From: Sulfurisoma sediminicola
GTDB taxonomy: Bacteria; Pseudomonadota; Gammaproteobacteria; Burkholderiales; Rhodocyclaceae
Assembly (NCBI RefSeq): GCF_003865015.1
Contig: NZ_BHVV01000003.1
Coordinates: 310,001-374,000, forward strand
Length of the DNA stretch: 64,000 nt
Direction: 5' to 3'
In this document: positions 8,383 through 16,694 of the stretch, piece by piece
How the letters are laid out: every line of letters starts with the position of its first letter
Numbering within the stretch: position 1 is the stretch's first letter
Notes under the pieces: model-generated
The model's database searches: none
Told to the model about the DNA's origin: nothing
The model's input: only the letters and a program-made list of their open reading frames with translations
Position numbers and translations under genes: made by a program

Positions 8383-9965
8383 ATGCGCCCATGAACGCCG
8401 CCGTGGCGGCCGCGCTGCAGGAACACGACTTTCCCCTGATGACGCTGCCGCAGCTGCACCGGCTGACCCCGGCGCTCGACCGCCTGCCGCTGGCCGATGC
8501 CCAGGCGCGGCGCTGTGCGCTGTTCCGCGACGGCAAGCGCTGGATCGCCGTTTTCGACGACCCGCTGGCCGGCGATGTGCAGCGTTGGGTCGAGGCCCGT
8601 GCCGGCGGCTTCGTCGACTGGTATCTGGCGCGTCCGGACGACCTCACGGCCTGGCTGGGCCGGCAGGAACAGGGAAGCTCGGCGCTGGCGAGCGTGGCGC
8701 CGAAAAATCTCGGCGCCGGCGGTACGGCGCAGACGAGGGAATCCGCCGAGGAGGTGTCGCTGGTGCGCATCCAGCAGGATGCGAGCCCCGTCGTGCGCCT
8801 GGTCAATTCCACCATTCACGACGCGCTCAAGCTCGGCGCCAGCGACATCCACCTCGAGGCGACGGCGACCGGCCTCGACATCCGCCTGCGCATCGACGGC
8901 GTGCTGGAAAAGGTCGGCGGTGCCGTCGGCCGCGACATCGCCGAGCAGGCCGTCTCGCGCCTCAAGGTGCTGGCCGAGCTCGACATCGCCGAGCGGCGCG
9001 TGCCGCAGGACGGCCGCTTCCCCGTGCGCTATTCCGGCCGCCGCATCGACCTGCGCGTGTCGGTGATGCCGAGCATCCACGGCGAGGACGCCGTACTGCG
9101 CATCCTCGACAAGCGCCGCCTGGTGCCCGACGGCGAGTCGCTGCGGCTCGAGCGGCTCGGTTTCGCCGCCGCCGACCTCGCGCGCATCCGCGACCTGGCC
9201 GCCCAGCCCTACGGCATGCTGCTCGTCACCGGTCCCACCGGCAGCGGCAAGACCACCACGCTCTACGGCGTGCTGTCGGAGATCCACGACGGCCGCGACA
9301 AGATCGTCACCATCGAGGATCCGGTCGAGTACGAGCTGCCGGGCGTGCTGCAGATCCCGGTCAACGACAAGAAGGGGCTCTCCTTCGCCCGCGGCCTGCG
9401 CTCCATCCTGCGCCACGATCCCGACAAGATCATGATCGGCGAGATCCGCGATGCCGAGACCGCCGAGATCGCCGTGCAGTCGGCACTCACCGGCCACCTC
9501 GTGCTGTCGACGGTGCACGCCAACCATGTCTTCGACGTCTTCAGCCGCTTCGCCCACATGGGCATCGATCCCTATTCTCTCACCTCGGCGCTCAACGGCG
9601 TCTGGGCGCAGCGCCTGCTGCGCACGGTCTGCCCGCATTGCGCCGAACCCGTCACCCCGTCTCCACGCGACATCGCCGCGCTCAAGCTGACGACGGAGGT
9701 CGCCCTCGATGGCGGCGCTTTCCGTCGTGGCAAGGGTTGCGGCGAATGTCGCGGCACCGGCTATCAGGGGCGTCGGGCGGTCGCCGAGATCCTGGCTCTC
9801 GACGACCGCCTGCGCACCCTGATAGCCCAACGCGCGCCGCTGGGCGAAATCAAGGCCGAGGCGCGACTCCAGGGCACGCGCAGCCTGCGCGACGCCGCCC
9901 TGCACCTGGCCCGCGAGGGCCTCACCACACTCGAGGAGGTGGCCCGTGTCACTCTTCAACACTGA
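8379..9965 (+). CDS. gspE: type II secretion/pilus assembly ATPase GspE
   Basis: This 528-residue cytoplasmic ATPase drives pseudopilus assembly. An N-terminal region (1-130) is followed by the secretion ATPase core: Walker A GPTGSGKTTTLYG, the Asp box TIEDPVEYELPG, Walker B IMIGEIRDAETAEIA, the His box and a tetra-cysteine zinc motif (CPHC...CGEC). The start codon ATG at 8379 overlaps the gspF stop; a longer frame open from 7902 runs through gspF in another phase and is not real. It overlaps the next gene by 20 bases. Confidence 0.93.
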   Translation: MNAPMNAAVAAALQEHDFPLMTLPQLHRLTPALDRLPLADAQARRCALFRDGKRWIAVFDDPLAGDVQRWVEARAGGFVDWYLARPDDLTAWLGRQEQGSSALASVAPKNLGAGGTAQTRESAEEVSLVRIQQDASPVVRLVNSTIHDALKLGASDIHLEATATGLDIRLRIDGVLEKVGGAVGRDIAEQAVSRLKVLAELDIAERRVPQDGRFPVRYSGRRIDLRVSVMPSIHGEDAVLRILDKRRLVPDGESLRLERLGFAAADLARIRDLAAQPYGMLLVTGPTGSGKTTTLYGVLSEIHDGRDKIVTIEDPVEYELPGVLQIPVNDKKGLSFARGLRSILRHDPDKIMIGEIRDAETAEIAVQSALTGHLVLSTVHANHVFDVFSRFAHMGIDPYSLTSALNGVWAQRLLRTVCPHCAEPVTPSPRDIAALKLTTEVALDGGAFRRGKGCGECRGTGYQGRRAVAEILALDDRLRTLIAQRAPLGEIKAEARLQGTRSLRDAALHLAREGLTTLEEVARVTLQH

Positions 9966-10554
9966 AACCGCCGAAATGCGCATCTCCCGCAATGGCGCCG
10001 ATCCTCTGGTCGACCCGCCGCATCCGGGCGCGATGCTCGACATCCTCGTCTCCGACGCCCTGGTGCGCTACTGGATACTCGAACGGCCGGCCGGGCTGGC
10101 CTCCGCCGCCGAGCTCGACCTCTACGCGGCCGACCGTTTCGCCGAGGTCTTCGGCGATGACCCGGAAGCCTGGGTGCTGCGCGTCGATCCGCTGCCGCAG
10201 GCGGAGCGCTGGCTCGCCTGCGCGGTGCCCGCCATCTTCGCCGTCGACGTGGCGCGCGCCGCCGAGGCAAAGGGCTGGCGGCTGCGCAGCGTGCAGCCGC
10301 GCTTCGTCCGCGAATACAACCGCCATTGCCGCGAACTCGGCCCCGATGCCGCCTTCTGCGTCGCCTCGAGCGAGAGCACGACGATCGGGCTGATCAGCGA
10401 CGGCTGCTGGCGGGGCATCCGCGTCCATCCGCCGCTCGCCGATGCGGCAACCAGCTTCGGTGCGCTGCTGCGGCGCGACTGCCGCCAGGCCGGCGTCGCC
10501 TTCGACGTCATGCAACCGACCGTGGTCGGCTCGCTGCGTGCGGCGGCGCGATGA
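9946..10554 (+). CDS. unknown protein in PilM position of pseudopilus operon
   Basis: This 202-residue protein uses a GTG start inside the end of gspE (20-base overlap) and overlaps the next gene by four bases. No signal peptide or membrane segment is seen, so it is probably cytoplasmic. The next three genes resemble PilN, PilO and PilP, and the secretin follows, so this gene occupies the place of the actin-like PilM/GspL cytoplasmic domain. It is too short for PilM and I see none of its nucleotide-binding motifs. The C-terminal half contains CVASSESTTIGLISDGCW, which may recall part of an actin-like fold, but that is speculative. It may dock GspE to the membrane proteins. Confidence 0.6.
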   Translation: MSLFNTETAEMRISRNGADPLVDPPHPGAMLDILVSDALVRYWILERPAGLASAAELDLYAADRFAEVFGDDPEAWVLRVDPLPQAERWLACAVPAIFAVDVARAAEAKGWRLRSVQPRFVREYNRHCRELGPDAAFCVASSESTTIGLISDGCWRGIRVHPPLADAATSFGALLRRDCRQAGVAFDVMQPTVVGSLRAAAR

Positions 10555-11051
10555 AACCGCTGGCGGTCGACTTCGCGCCGAAGCGGCCGTGGCCCGACGT
10601 CCGCCACCGCCTGCGCTGGTTCGCCGGCGGCGCAAGTGCGCTGGTGGTGGTGGTGTCGAGTGCCGTCTGGTTGCTCGTCCCCCCGGCGGAAGCCGGCCAC
10701 ATGGCGGCGAACTCCGCCCCGCGACCGCCGGCGGCCGATGAGGCGCAGGCCGCCGATGCCGCCGTGCGGGCGCTGAATTTTCCCTGGTTGACGGGACTCG
10801 ATGCGCTGGAAGGCGCATTCGGGCCGGGCGGGGATGCGGTGTTGCTGCGCGCCGAAGCCGATGTGCGGCGCTCGATCGTGCGCGTCAGCGGCGAGGCGCG
10901 CGACGCGGCCGCCGTGCAAGGCCTGCCGTCCCGCCTGCGGGCCCTGCCGGGCGTGGCCGACGCGACCCTGCTCGGCCAGGAAGTGCACGACGCCAGCGCG
11001 ACGCGGCCGGTGCGCTTCAGCCTCGAATTGCATTTGAAGGACCCGGCATGA
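10551..11051 (+). CDS. PilN-like inner-membrane assembly protein
   Basis: This 166-residue protein has a short cytoplasmic N-terminus, one membrane helix (about 22-45, ALVVVVSSAVWLLV) and a periplasmic domain with a ferredoxin-like pattern in its last 70 residues. This is the topology of PilN or the C-terminal part of GspL. It overlaps both neighbours by four bases, and its place in the operon supports the call. The N-terminal motif of PilN that binds PilM is not clearly visible. Confidence 0.6.
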   Translation: MKPLAVDFAPKRPWPDVRHRLRWFAGGASALVVVVSSAVWLLVPPAEAGHMAANSAPRPPAADEAQAADAAVRALNFPWLTGLDALEGAFGPGGDAVLLRAEADVRRSIVRVSGEARDAAAVQGLPSRLRALPGVADATLLGQEVHDASATRPVRFSLELHLKDPA

Positions 11052-11560
11052 ACCCGCGTCTCGATCTCGAACTGTTGCTGCGCCGCCACGGCTGGCGCCT
11101 GTATGCCACCGCGGCCCTTGCCGCAGCGCTCTGCGTCGCGGCAGCCGGTGTCGGCTGGTCCCGCGTCGCGCCGCCGGCGACGGTGCCGGCCACCGACGGC
11201 AACCGCCAGATCGAGGACCGGCTGCGTGCCTTTCGCAATGTGCTTATTCCTCGGCAGGAACTCGACGCCCGGCAGCGCGGCGTCCTCGACGAGGCGACGC
11301 GCCATGGCCTCACGCTGGGTCGCATTGATTACAGTTTCGAGGGCAACGCGGCCGGGCGCTTCGGCGTCGCCACGCTGCAGATGCCGGTACGCGGCGCATA
11401 TGCCGACTTCCGCGGCTTTCTCGCCGCCGTGCTGGCAGGGCAGCCGGCGATCGCGCTCGACGATCTCGCGATCGAACGCGGCAATGGCCAGGGCGGCATC
11501 GAGGCGCGCCTGCGCCTGGCCTTCCATACCGAGCCGCAAACGGGCGAGGTACGGCCATGA
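11048..11560 (+). CDS. PilO/GspM-like inner-membrane assembly protein
   Basis: This 170-residue protein has one membrane segment at about 18-38 (LYATAALAAALCVAAAGVGW), a short helical region and a C-terminal periplasmic domain of ferredoxin-like length ending in RLRLAFHTE. Size, topology and position after the PilN-like protein fit PilO or GspM. Such proteins form the inner-membrane alignment complex of the machine. Overlap with both neighbours is four bases. Sequence motifs in this family are weak, so the call depends on context. Confidence 0.6.
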   Translation: MNPRLDLELLLRRHGWRLYATAALAAALCVAAAGVGWSRVAPPATVPATDGNRQIEDRLRAFRNVLIPRQELDARQRGVLDEATRHGLTLGRIDYSFEGNAAGRFGVATLQMPVRGAYADFRGFLAAVLAGQPAIALDDLAIERGNGQGGIEARLRLAFHTEPQTGEVRP

Positions 11561-12030
11561 AATCCCGCCGCCTGCCCTGGCTGCTCCTCGCCCTGGCGGC
11601 GACCGCCGCGCTCGGCGCGCTCGGCGAGCCGAATGCCGACGTGGCCGTCACAGCGTCGGCGCGGTCGCAGGAGCGCGCCGCCAGCATTCGTGCGCTGCTG
11701 CCGCGCAGCACGGCGGCATGGCAGGGCGGCGACCCGTTCGCGGTGGCCGCTGTCGCGCCGGCCGCGGTGACATCCGAGCCGCCCGCCGCCGTGGCGCCGG
11801 TGCCGAGTTTTCCCGCACCGGCGCCGTGGCGCGTCATCGGCAAGCAGCAGGACGACGACGAGAGCTGGACCGTCTTCCTCGCGCGCGGCGAAGACACCTG
11901 GGTGGTGCGCGAAGGCGACACCCTCGATGACGGCTTCCGCGTCGCCGCGATCAAGCCGCCGACCCTGACCCTGCAGCACGTCAAGCGCCAGACGCGTCGC
12001 ACCCTCGACATCGGAATCGCCAAAGAATGA
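11557..12030 (+). CDS. GspC/PilP-like periplasmic linker protein
   Basis: This 157-residue protein has an N-terminal membrane anchor or signal (about 7-22), a proline/alanine-rich linker (65-90) and a small C-terminal beta domain (about 90-155) with WRVIGKQQDDDESWTVFLA and WVVREGDTLDDGFRVAAI. The last is the usual homology-region pattern of GspC/PilP, which binds the secretin N-domains. It lies immediately before the secretin gene with a four-base overlap. It probably links the inner-membrane complex to the outer-membrane pore. Confidence 0.68.
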   Translation: MKSRRLPWLLLALAATAALGALGEPNADVAVTASARSQERAASIRALLPRSTAAWQGGDPFAVAAVAPAAVTSEPPAAVAPVPSFPAPAPWRVIGKQQDDDESWTVFLARGEDTWVVREGDTLDDGFRVAAIKPPTLTLQHVKRQTRRTLDIGIAKE

Positions 12031-13838
12031 AACGACTGATTGCATTGCTTTCCCTCCTCCTGTTGCTCGGCGCCTGTGCCAGCGGCAACGGATTGTTCCG
12101 CGAAGGCCAGCAGCTCGCCGAGCAGGGGCGGCTGGAGGAAGCCCTGCCGCGCTTCGAGGCAGCCCTGCGCGAGACGCCGAATCGCGCCGAGGTGCGCCTC
12201 GCCGTCGCCTCGACGCGCGAGCGCCTGGCCGGCCAGGCGCTGCAGCAGGCCGACCTGGCGCTGGCTCAGGGCCGCCGCAATGACGCCGACGCGCTGGCGG
12301 CGCGCGCGCTGGCGCTCGACCCCGGCAATGCCCGTGCCCGCAAGCTGCTCGACTCGGCTCAGTTCGAGCGCCGCCGCGCGCAGTGGCAGATCGAGGCCGA
12401 GGCGGCCTGGGGCCGCGGCGACGCCGACGCGGCGCTGGCCCGGCTGCAGGCCATCCTTGCCGAGGCGCCGAGCGATGCGGCGGCGCTCAGGCTGCGCGAG
12501 GCGATCGAAGCCAGCCTGACGCTGCCGGCTCCCGATCCCAAACTCGCGGCGGCGCTGGCCAGGCCGGTCTCGATCGAGTTCAAGGATGCCAGCCTCAAGC
12601 AGGTGTTCGAGGTGCTCGCGCGCACCTCGGGCATCAACTTCGTTTTCGACAAGGACGTCAAGGCCGATCAGCCGAGCACGGTCTACCTGCGCCGTGCCAC
12701 CGTCAAGGAAGTGCTGGCGGCGGTGCTGATGTCGCAGCAGCTCGAACAGCGCGTGATCGACGCCGGCACCATCCTCGTCTATCCCAACACGCCGGCCAAG
12801 GCGCGCGACCACCAGGCCCTGACCATCAAGACCTTCTACCTCACCAACGCCGACGCCAAGACCGTGGCCGGCACGCTGCGCACCATCCTCAAGGCCAAGG
12901 ACATCGTCGTCGACGAGAAGCAGAACATGATCGTGATGCGCGACACGCCCGAGGCCGTGCGCCTGACCGAGAAGCTGCTGGCGGTGCACGACCTGCCGGA
13001 GCCGGAGGTGATGCTCGAAGTCGAGATCCTCGAAGTCAAGCGCAGCCGCCTGCTCGATCTCGGCATCCGCTGGCCCGACCAGCTGGCGCTGACGCCGCTG
13101 CCGGGCACCGCCGGCGGCACGCTGACCCTGTCCGACGTCCTCAATGCCACCTCGCGCTCCCTCGGCGCGCAGCTCCCGCCGCTGGTCATTTCGGCCGGCA
13201 AGAGCGAGAACGACACCAACCTGCTGGCCAACCCGCGCATCCGCACGCGCAATCGCGAAACGGCCAAGATCATGATCGGCGACCGCGTCCCCAACATCAC
13301 GGCGACGGCGACGGCGACCGGCTTCGTCGCCGAGTCGGTGCAGTATGTCGACGTCGGCCTCAAGCTCGACGTGCAGCCGACCATCTATCTCGACAACCAG
13401 GTGCTGATCCGCATCAACCTCGAGGTCAGCAGCATCGTCGACCAGGTCAAGACCAAGGCAGGAACGCTGGCCTACCAGATCGGCACCCGCAACGCCTCGA
13501 CCGTGCTGCGCCTCAAGGACGGCGAGAACCAGGTGCTGGCGGGACTGATCAGCGACGCCGAGCGCAGCAGCGCCAACAAGGTGCCCGGCCTCGGCGACCT
13601 GCCGCTGATCGGCCGCCTGTTCGGTTCGCGCTCGGACGATGGCCAGAAGACCGAGCTGATGCTGTCGATCACCCCGCGCCTGGTGCGCAGCGTGAACCGT
13701 CCCGCCCTGGCCCGGACCGAATTCGACTCGGGGACCGAGGCCAGCCTGCGCGCGCGCGGCCCGGACCTGTCGGCCTACACCGAAGCCGTTCCGCCATCCC
13801 AGCCGGCGGCCCCGGCCGAAACGGCACCGGCGCGATGA
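12027..13838 (+). CDS. gspD: secretin, outer-membrane pore of type II secretion/pilus-like system
   Basis: This 603-residue protein has a lipoprotein signal peptide (LLLGAC, Cys17), a TPR-like helical region (about 25-160), secretin N-domains (about 180-330, with [18 protein letters not shown]) and a C-terminal secretin domain with [14 protein letters not shown] and [15 protein letters not shown]. The lipobox and the TPR-like N-terminus resemble MshL-type secretins more than classical GspD. The C-terminal tail is Pro/Ala-rich. It forms the outer-membrane channel. The preceding genes supply the alignment complex and the following ones minor pseudopilins. Confidence 0.9.
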   Translation: MKRLIALLSLLLLLGACASGNGLFREGQQLAEQGRLEEALPRFEAALRETPNRAEVRLAVASTRERLAGQALQQADLALAQGRRNDADALAARALALDPGNARARKLLDSAQFERRRAQWQIEAEAAWGRGDADAALARLQAILAEAPSDAAALRLREAIEASLTLPAPDPKLAAALARPVSIEFKDASLKQVFEVLARTSGINFVFDKDVKADQPSTVYLRRATVKEVLAAVLMSQQLEQRVIDAGTILVYPNTPAKARDHQALTIKTFYLTNADAKTVAGTLRTILKAKDIVVDEKQNMIVMRDTPEAVRLTEKLLAVHDLPEPEVMLEVEILEVKRSRLLDLGIRWPDQLALTPLPGTAGGTLTLSDVLNATSRSLGAQLPPLVISAGKSENDTNLLANPRIRTRNRETAKIMIGDRVPNITATATATGFVAESVQYVDVGLKLDVQPTIYLDNQVLIRINLEVSSIVDQVKTKAGTLAYQIGTRNASTVLRLKDGENQVLAGLISDAERSSANKVPGLGDLPLIGRLFGSRSDDGQKTELMLSITPRLVRSVNRPALARTEFDSGTEASLRARGPDLSAYTEAVPPSQPAAPAETAPAR

Positions 13839-14308
13839 AACGCGCCGGCGGCTTCACCCTGATCGAGCTGGCCGCGGTGCTGGCGATCCTCGGCGCGCTG
13901 GCGAGCATCGCCCTGCCGCTGGCCGAAATCTCCGTGCAGCGCGGCCACGAGCAGGAACTGCGCCGCGCCCTGCGCGAGATCCGTGACGCCATCGATGCCT
14001 ACAAGCGTGCGGCCGACGAGGGGCGCATCGCGCGCGATGCCGGCTCCAGCGGCTATCCGCGCTCGCTCGCGGTCCTCGCCGATGGGGTGACGGATGCGCG
14101 AGATTCGAAGCGGGCGAAGATCTACTTCCTGCGGCGGGTGCCGCGCGACCCGATGCATCCGGATGCCGGCCTCGATGCCGCGGCGACCTGGGGCAAACGC
14201 AGCTACGCCAGCGAGCCTGACGACCCGCAGGAGGGGGAGGACGTCTTCGACGTGTTCTCGCGTTCGCATCTGCTCGGGCTCAACGGCGTCGAATACCGGA
14301 GGTGGTGA
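13835..14308 (+). CDS. minor pseudopilin
   Basis: This 157-residue protein has a four-residue basic leader plus Gly, a cleavage site G|FTLIE with Glu at +5, and a hydrophobic helix to about residue 30. The C-terminal part contains the pattern [12 protein letters not shown] and [23 protein letters not shown], related to the GspG family, so it is a GspG-like minor pilin. ATG overlaps the secretin stop by four bases. It probably caps or initiates the pseudopilus. Confidence 0.82.
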   Translation: MKRAGGFTLIELAAVLAILGALASIALPLAEISVQRGHEQELRRALREIRDAIDAYKRAADEGRIARDAGSSGYPRSLAVLADGVTDARDSKRAKIYFLRRVPRDPMHPDAGLDAAATWGKRSYASEPDDPQEGEDVFDVFSRSHLLGLNGVEYRRW

Positions 14309-14310
14309 AG

Positions 14311-14682
14311 GTGGCGACGAGAGGCTTCACCCTGATCGAACTGCTGGTCGTGCTGAGCATCCTCGCCATGCTGCTCTCGCTGTCGGCACCCAAGTATTTC
14401 CACAGCATCGAGGCCTCGAAGGAGACCGTGCTGGCCGAGAACCTGCGCATCGCGCGCGAGGCGATCGACCGTTTCTACGGTGACTCCGGGCGCTATCCCG
14501 AATCGCTCGACGAGCTGGTGACGCGGCGCTACCTGCGCGCGCTGCCGATCGATCCGGTGGCCGACAACTCCACCGAGTGGACGCTGGTCGCGCCGCCGGC
14601 GCGGGTCGAAGGCCGCGTCGCCGACCTGAAGAGCCGCGCGCGCGGCACCGGCCGCAACGGGCAGCCGTATGCGCATTGGTAG
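14311..14682 (+). CDS. minor pseudopilin, GTG start
   Basis: This is a 123-residue GspG/H-like pseudopilin with the cleavage site G|FTLIELL (Glu at +5) and a hydrophobic helix. Three in-frame GTG codons occur at 14302, 14305 and 14311. The Shine-Dalgarno sequence GGAGG at 14298-14302 is correctly spaced only for 14311, which also gives the shortest, normal leader (MATRG). The globular region has RYPESLDELVTRRYLRALP and DPVADNSTEW, common in GspG-like proteins. It overlaps the next frame by 14 bases. Confidence 0.8.
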   Translation: MATRGFTLIELLVVLSILAMLLSLSAPKYFHSIEASKETVLAENLRIAREAIDRFYGDSGRYPESLDELVTRRYLRALPIDPVADNSTEWTLVAPPARVEGRVADLKSRARGTGRNGQPYAHW

Positions 14683-15187
14683 CCCCGGGCCGGGCACCAA
14701 CGCCGGCTTCACCTACATCGGCTTGCTGATCTTCGTCGCCATGCTCGGCGCGGCGGCGACGGCGTCGCTGGGCGCGGGGGCGAGCCTGCTGCAGCGCGGC
14801 GCCGAAGCCGAGCTGCTGGCGATCGGCCTCGAGTATCGCGCGGCCCTGAAAAGCTATGCCGAGGCGACGCCTTTCGGCCAGCCCGACGCACCGAAGGAAC
14901 TAACCGAACTGCTGCGCGACCCGCGCTACCCGGGCGTGCGTCGCCACCTGCGCCGCCTCTATCCCGACCCGTTGACCGGCCGCACCGAGTGGGGCGTGTT
15001 GCGCGATCCCGGCGGCAGGATCCTCGGCATCCACAGCCTGAGCACGACGGCCACGCTGCGCCAGGCCGAGTTCCCGCTCGGCCTCGAATCCTTCAAGGAA
15101 GCGCGACGGCACGACGAGTGGGTGTTCGCGCTGGTGCCGCAGGCCACCAGCGCCACGAACGCGGGGGGCATCGGCACCCCTCGCTGA
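14669..15187 (+). CDS. atypical pseudopilin lacking Glu at +5
   Basis: This 172-residue protein has an N-terminal G|FTYIGLLIFVAMLG segment: a leader, cleavage-like site and pilin helix, but Gly in place of the conserved Glu5. Among pseudopilins, GspK-type tip subunits lack this Glu, so this may be the tip subunit although it is much shorter than GspK. The remainder contains KELTELLRDPRYPGVRRHLR and DPLTGRTEWGV, a pattern of GspG-like minor pilins in this kind of operon. It overlaps the previous gene by 14 bases and precedes the last gene by 10 bases. Confidence 0.72.
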   Translation: MRIGSPGPGTNAGFTYIGLLIFVAMLGAAATASLGAGASLLQRGAEAELLAIGLEYRAALKSYAEATPFGQPDAPKELTELLRDPRYPGVRRHLRRLYPDPLTGRTEWGVLRDPGGRILGIHSLSTTATLRQAEFPLGLESFKEARRHDEWVFALVPQATSATNAGGIGTPR

Positions 15188-15197
15188 GGCCAACGCC

Positions 15198-15725
15198 ATG
15201 AACGCACGCCTTCCCCATCCCTTCGCTGCCATCGTCGGGCGCCTGCTGCAGGCGGCGCCGGCAAACGCGGCTGCCATCGCTATCCGCCGCGAGCCACCCC
15301 TGGCACGCCTTGCCGCCGAATTCGGCGAATTTGTCGGCTCGCAGCAAAGCGCCACGGCACTGATCCAGGCACTGCGCACCGGCACCCCGATCGTGCTCGG
15401 GCAGCCGCGATCTTCCGCGAGCCCCGCATTCAGCTCGCCCACGGGGCCGCTGAGCTACGCCAATGTCCGCATCGTGCTCGCTCTGGCGCGGTCGCAGCTG
15501 GCGGCCCAAGGGCTTTCGACGGCGAGCCCCGAGCGGCTTCGATGGGTGCTGATCGGCGACGCGGGTGCCGACGGCATCCTCGCCCGCCGCGCTGCGGGCT
15601 TCGGCTGGGGCCGCATCGCCCACGCTTTGGGGCTGAAGCTCGGCGCCGTGGTCCGCGGCGATGTCGGGCCGCCGACGGCACCGACTGCCGCGGCGAGGAA
15701 GCCGTCAAAGCCTCGTCGCGCGTAG
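15198..15725 (+). CDS. unknown protein, end of pseudopilus operon
   Basis: This 175-residue protein starts 10 bases after the last pseudopilin. I do not recognise its family. It has no signal peptide. The C-terminal third contains ARRAAGFGWGRIAHALGLKLG, which looks like a helix-turn-helix or a small helical motif, followed by a Pro/Ala/Lys-rich basic tail. The Ser/Pro-rich centre suggests a flexible linker. It could be a regulator or accessory of the operon, but nothing in the sequence proves this. The frame uses codons like its neighbours, which supports that it is coding. Confidence 0.55.
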   Translation: MNARLPHPFAAIVGRLLQAAPANAAAIAIRREPPLARLAAEFGEFVGSQQSATALIQALRTGTPIVLGQPRSSASPAFSSPTGPLSYANVRIVLALARSQLAAQGLSTASPERLRWVLIGDAGADGILARRAAGFGWGRIAHALGLKLGAVVRGDVGPPTAPTAAARKPSKPRRA

Positions 15726-15818
15726 CAACTCGATGCGACGTGAGTTCACGTCGAGGCATGACCGCGGCAGGAGAAGGTGTCGAGAAAAGCGGGCTTTCGT
15801 CAGGATTCACACATTTTC

Positions 15819-15842
15819 ACGATTCTAGAATGATAGAATCGT
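15819..15842 (+). promoter_or_regulatory. perfect inverted repeat, likely ArsR operator with -10 inside
   Basis: Arms ACGATTCTA (15819-15827) and TAGAATCGT (15834-15842) are perfectly complementary around a six-base spacer, three bases before the arsR ATG. The right arm contains TAGAAT (15834-15839), a good -10 element whose expected transcription start falls on the ATG itself. This is the usual size and symmetry of an ArsR/SmtB operator, so the repressor would block its own promoter. Confidence 0.72.
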
Positions 15843-15845
15843 CAC

Positions 15846-16205
15846 ATGGATACCCGTGACGCCGTTGCGGCGCTCGCCGCGCTCGCCCAGGAAACCCGTC
15901 TCGCCGCCTTTCGCCTGCTGGTGCAGGCGGGCGATGGCGGCTTGGCAGCGGGCGAGATCGCCCAGGCGCTGGACGTACCGGCGCCGACCCTCTCCTTCCA
16001 CCTGAAGGAACTGGCCAATGCCGGCCTGGTCGCGAGCCGGCAGGACGGCCGCAACGTCATCTACCGCACCGCCTATGCGGCGATGGACGAACTGATCGCC
16101 TATCTCACCGACAACTGCTGCCACGGCGGGCAATGCCTGCCGAAGACGGCGGCCGTGGCCACGGCGGCGAAGCGCCGGGCCAAAACCCAGGAGAGACAAC
16201 CATGA
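15846..16205 (+). CDS. arsR: ArsR-family arsenite-responsive repressor
   Basis: This 119-residue winged-helix repressor has a recognition helix region APTLSFHLKELANAGLV (46-62) and the wing DGRNVIYR. Cysteines sit only near the C-terminus: Cys91-Cys92 and Cys97 in NCCHGGQC. A vicinal pair plus a third nearby Cys outside the DNA helix is the layout of the Acidithiobacillus-type ArsR arsenite site, not the helix-embedded site of the E. coli plasmid protein. It is the first gene of the arsenic operon and overlaps arsC (ATGA). No Shine-Dalgarno sequence is seen before the ATG. Confidence 0.9.
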   Translation: MDTRDAVAALAALAQETRLAAFRLLVQAGDGGLAAGEIAQALDVPAPTLSFHLKELANAGLVASRQDGRNVIYRTAYAAMDELIAYLTDNCCHGGQCLPKTAAVATAAKRRAKTQERQP

Positions 16206-16693
16206 CCATCAACGTATTGGTGCTGTGCACCGGCAATTCCGCCCGCTCGATCCTGGGCGAGATGCTGTTCAACCACCTCGGCGCCGGACGCGTGCGTGCA
16301 TGGAGCGCCGGCAGCAAGCCGGCGGGACAGGTCAATCCGGTGGCGCTCGAAACGCTCGAGAAGCATGGCGTGCCGTGCGCAGGGGCGCGCAGCAAGAGCT
16401 GGGGGGAGTTCGCCGCACCCGATGCGCCACATTTCGATTTCATCTTCACCGTCTGCGGCAACGCCGCCAATGAGACCTGTCCGGTCTGGCCCGGCCATCC
16501 CGCCACCGCCCACTGGGGCATCGCCGATCCGGCCCACGTCGAGCCGCTGGGCGCGCGGCGCGCCGCCTTCGAGGCGGCCTACCAGGCGCTCAAGGGCCGC
16601 GTCGAGGCCTTCCTGGCTCTGCCGCTCGAAGCCATGAGCCGCGACGACGCGCTGGCCGCGGCACGGCGCATCCACGACCGCGAGGCCGGCTGA
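16202..16693 (+). CDS. arsC: arsenate reductase, thioredoxin-coupled (LMW-PTP fold)
   Basis: This 163-residue cytoplasmic enzyme reduces arsenate to arsenite. The P-loop CTGNSARS begins at Cys9, and two further cysteines, Cys85 and Cys93 in VCGNAANETC, complete the three-Cys relay known from the S. aureus-type enzymes that use thioredoxin. The start ATG at 16202 overlaps the arsR stop; a longer upstream frame runs through arsR and is rejected. The product feeds arsenite to the Acr3 exporter encoded next. Confidence 0.92.
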   Translation: MTINVLVLCTGNSARSILGEMLFNHLGAGRVRAWSAGSKPAGQVNPVALETLEKHGVPCAGARSKSWGEFAAPDAPHFDFIFTVCGNAANETCPVWPGHPATAHWGIADPAHVEPLGARRAAFEAAYQALKGRVEAFLALPLEAMSRDDALAAARRIHDREAG

Positions 16694-16694
16694 G

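Noticed and set aside
8343-10043. Long minus-strand frame opposite gspE
   Set aside because: Low-complexity shadow with no motif; gspE on the other strand has complete ATPase motifs.
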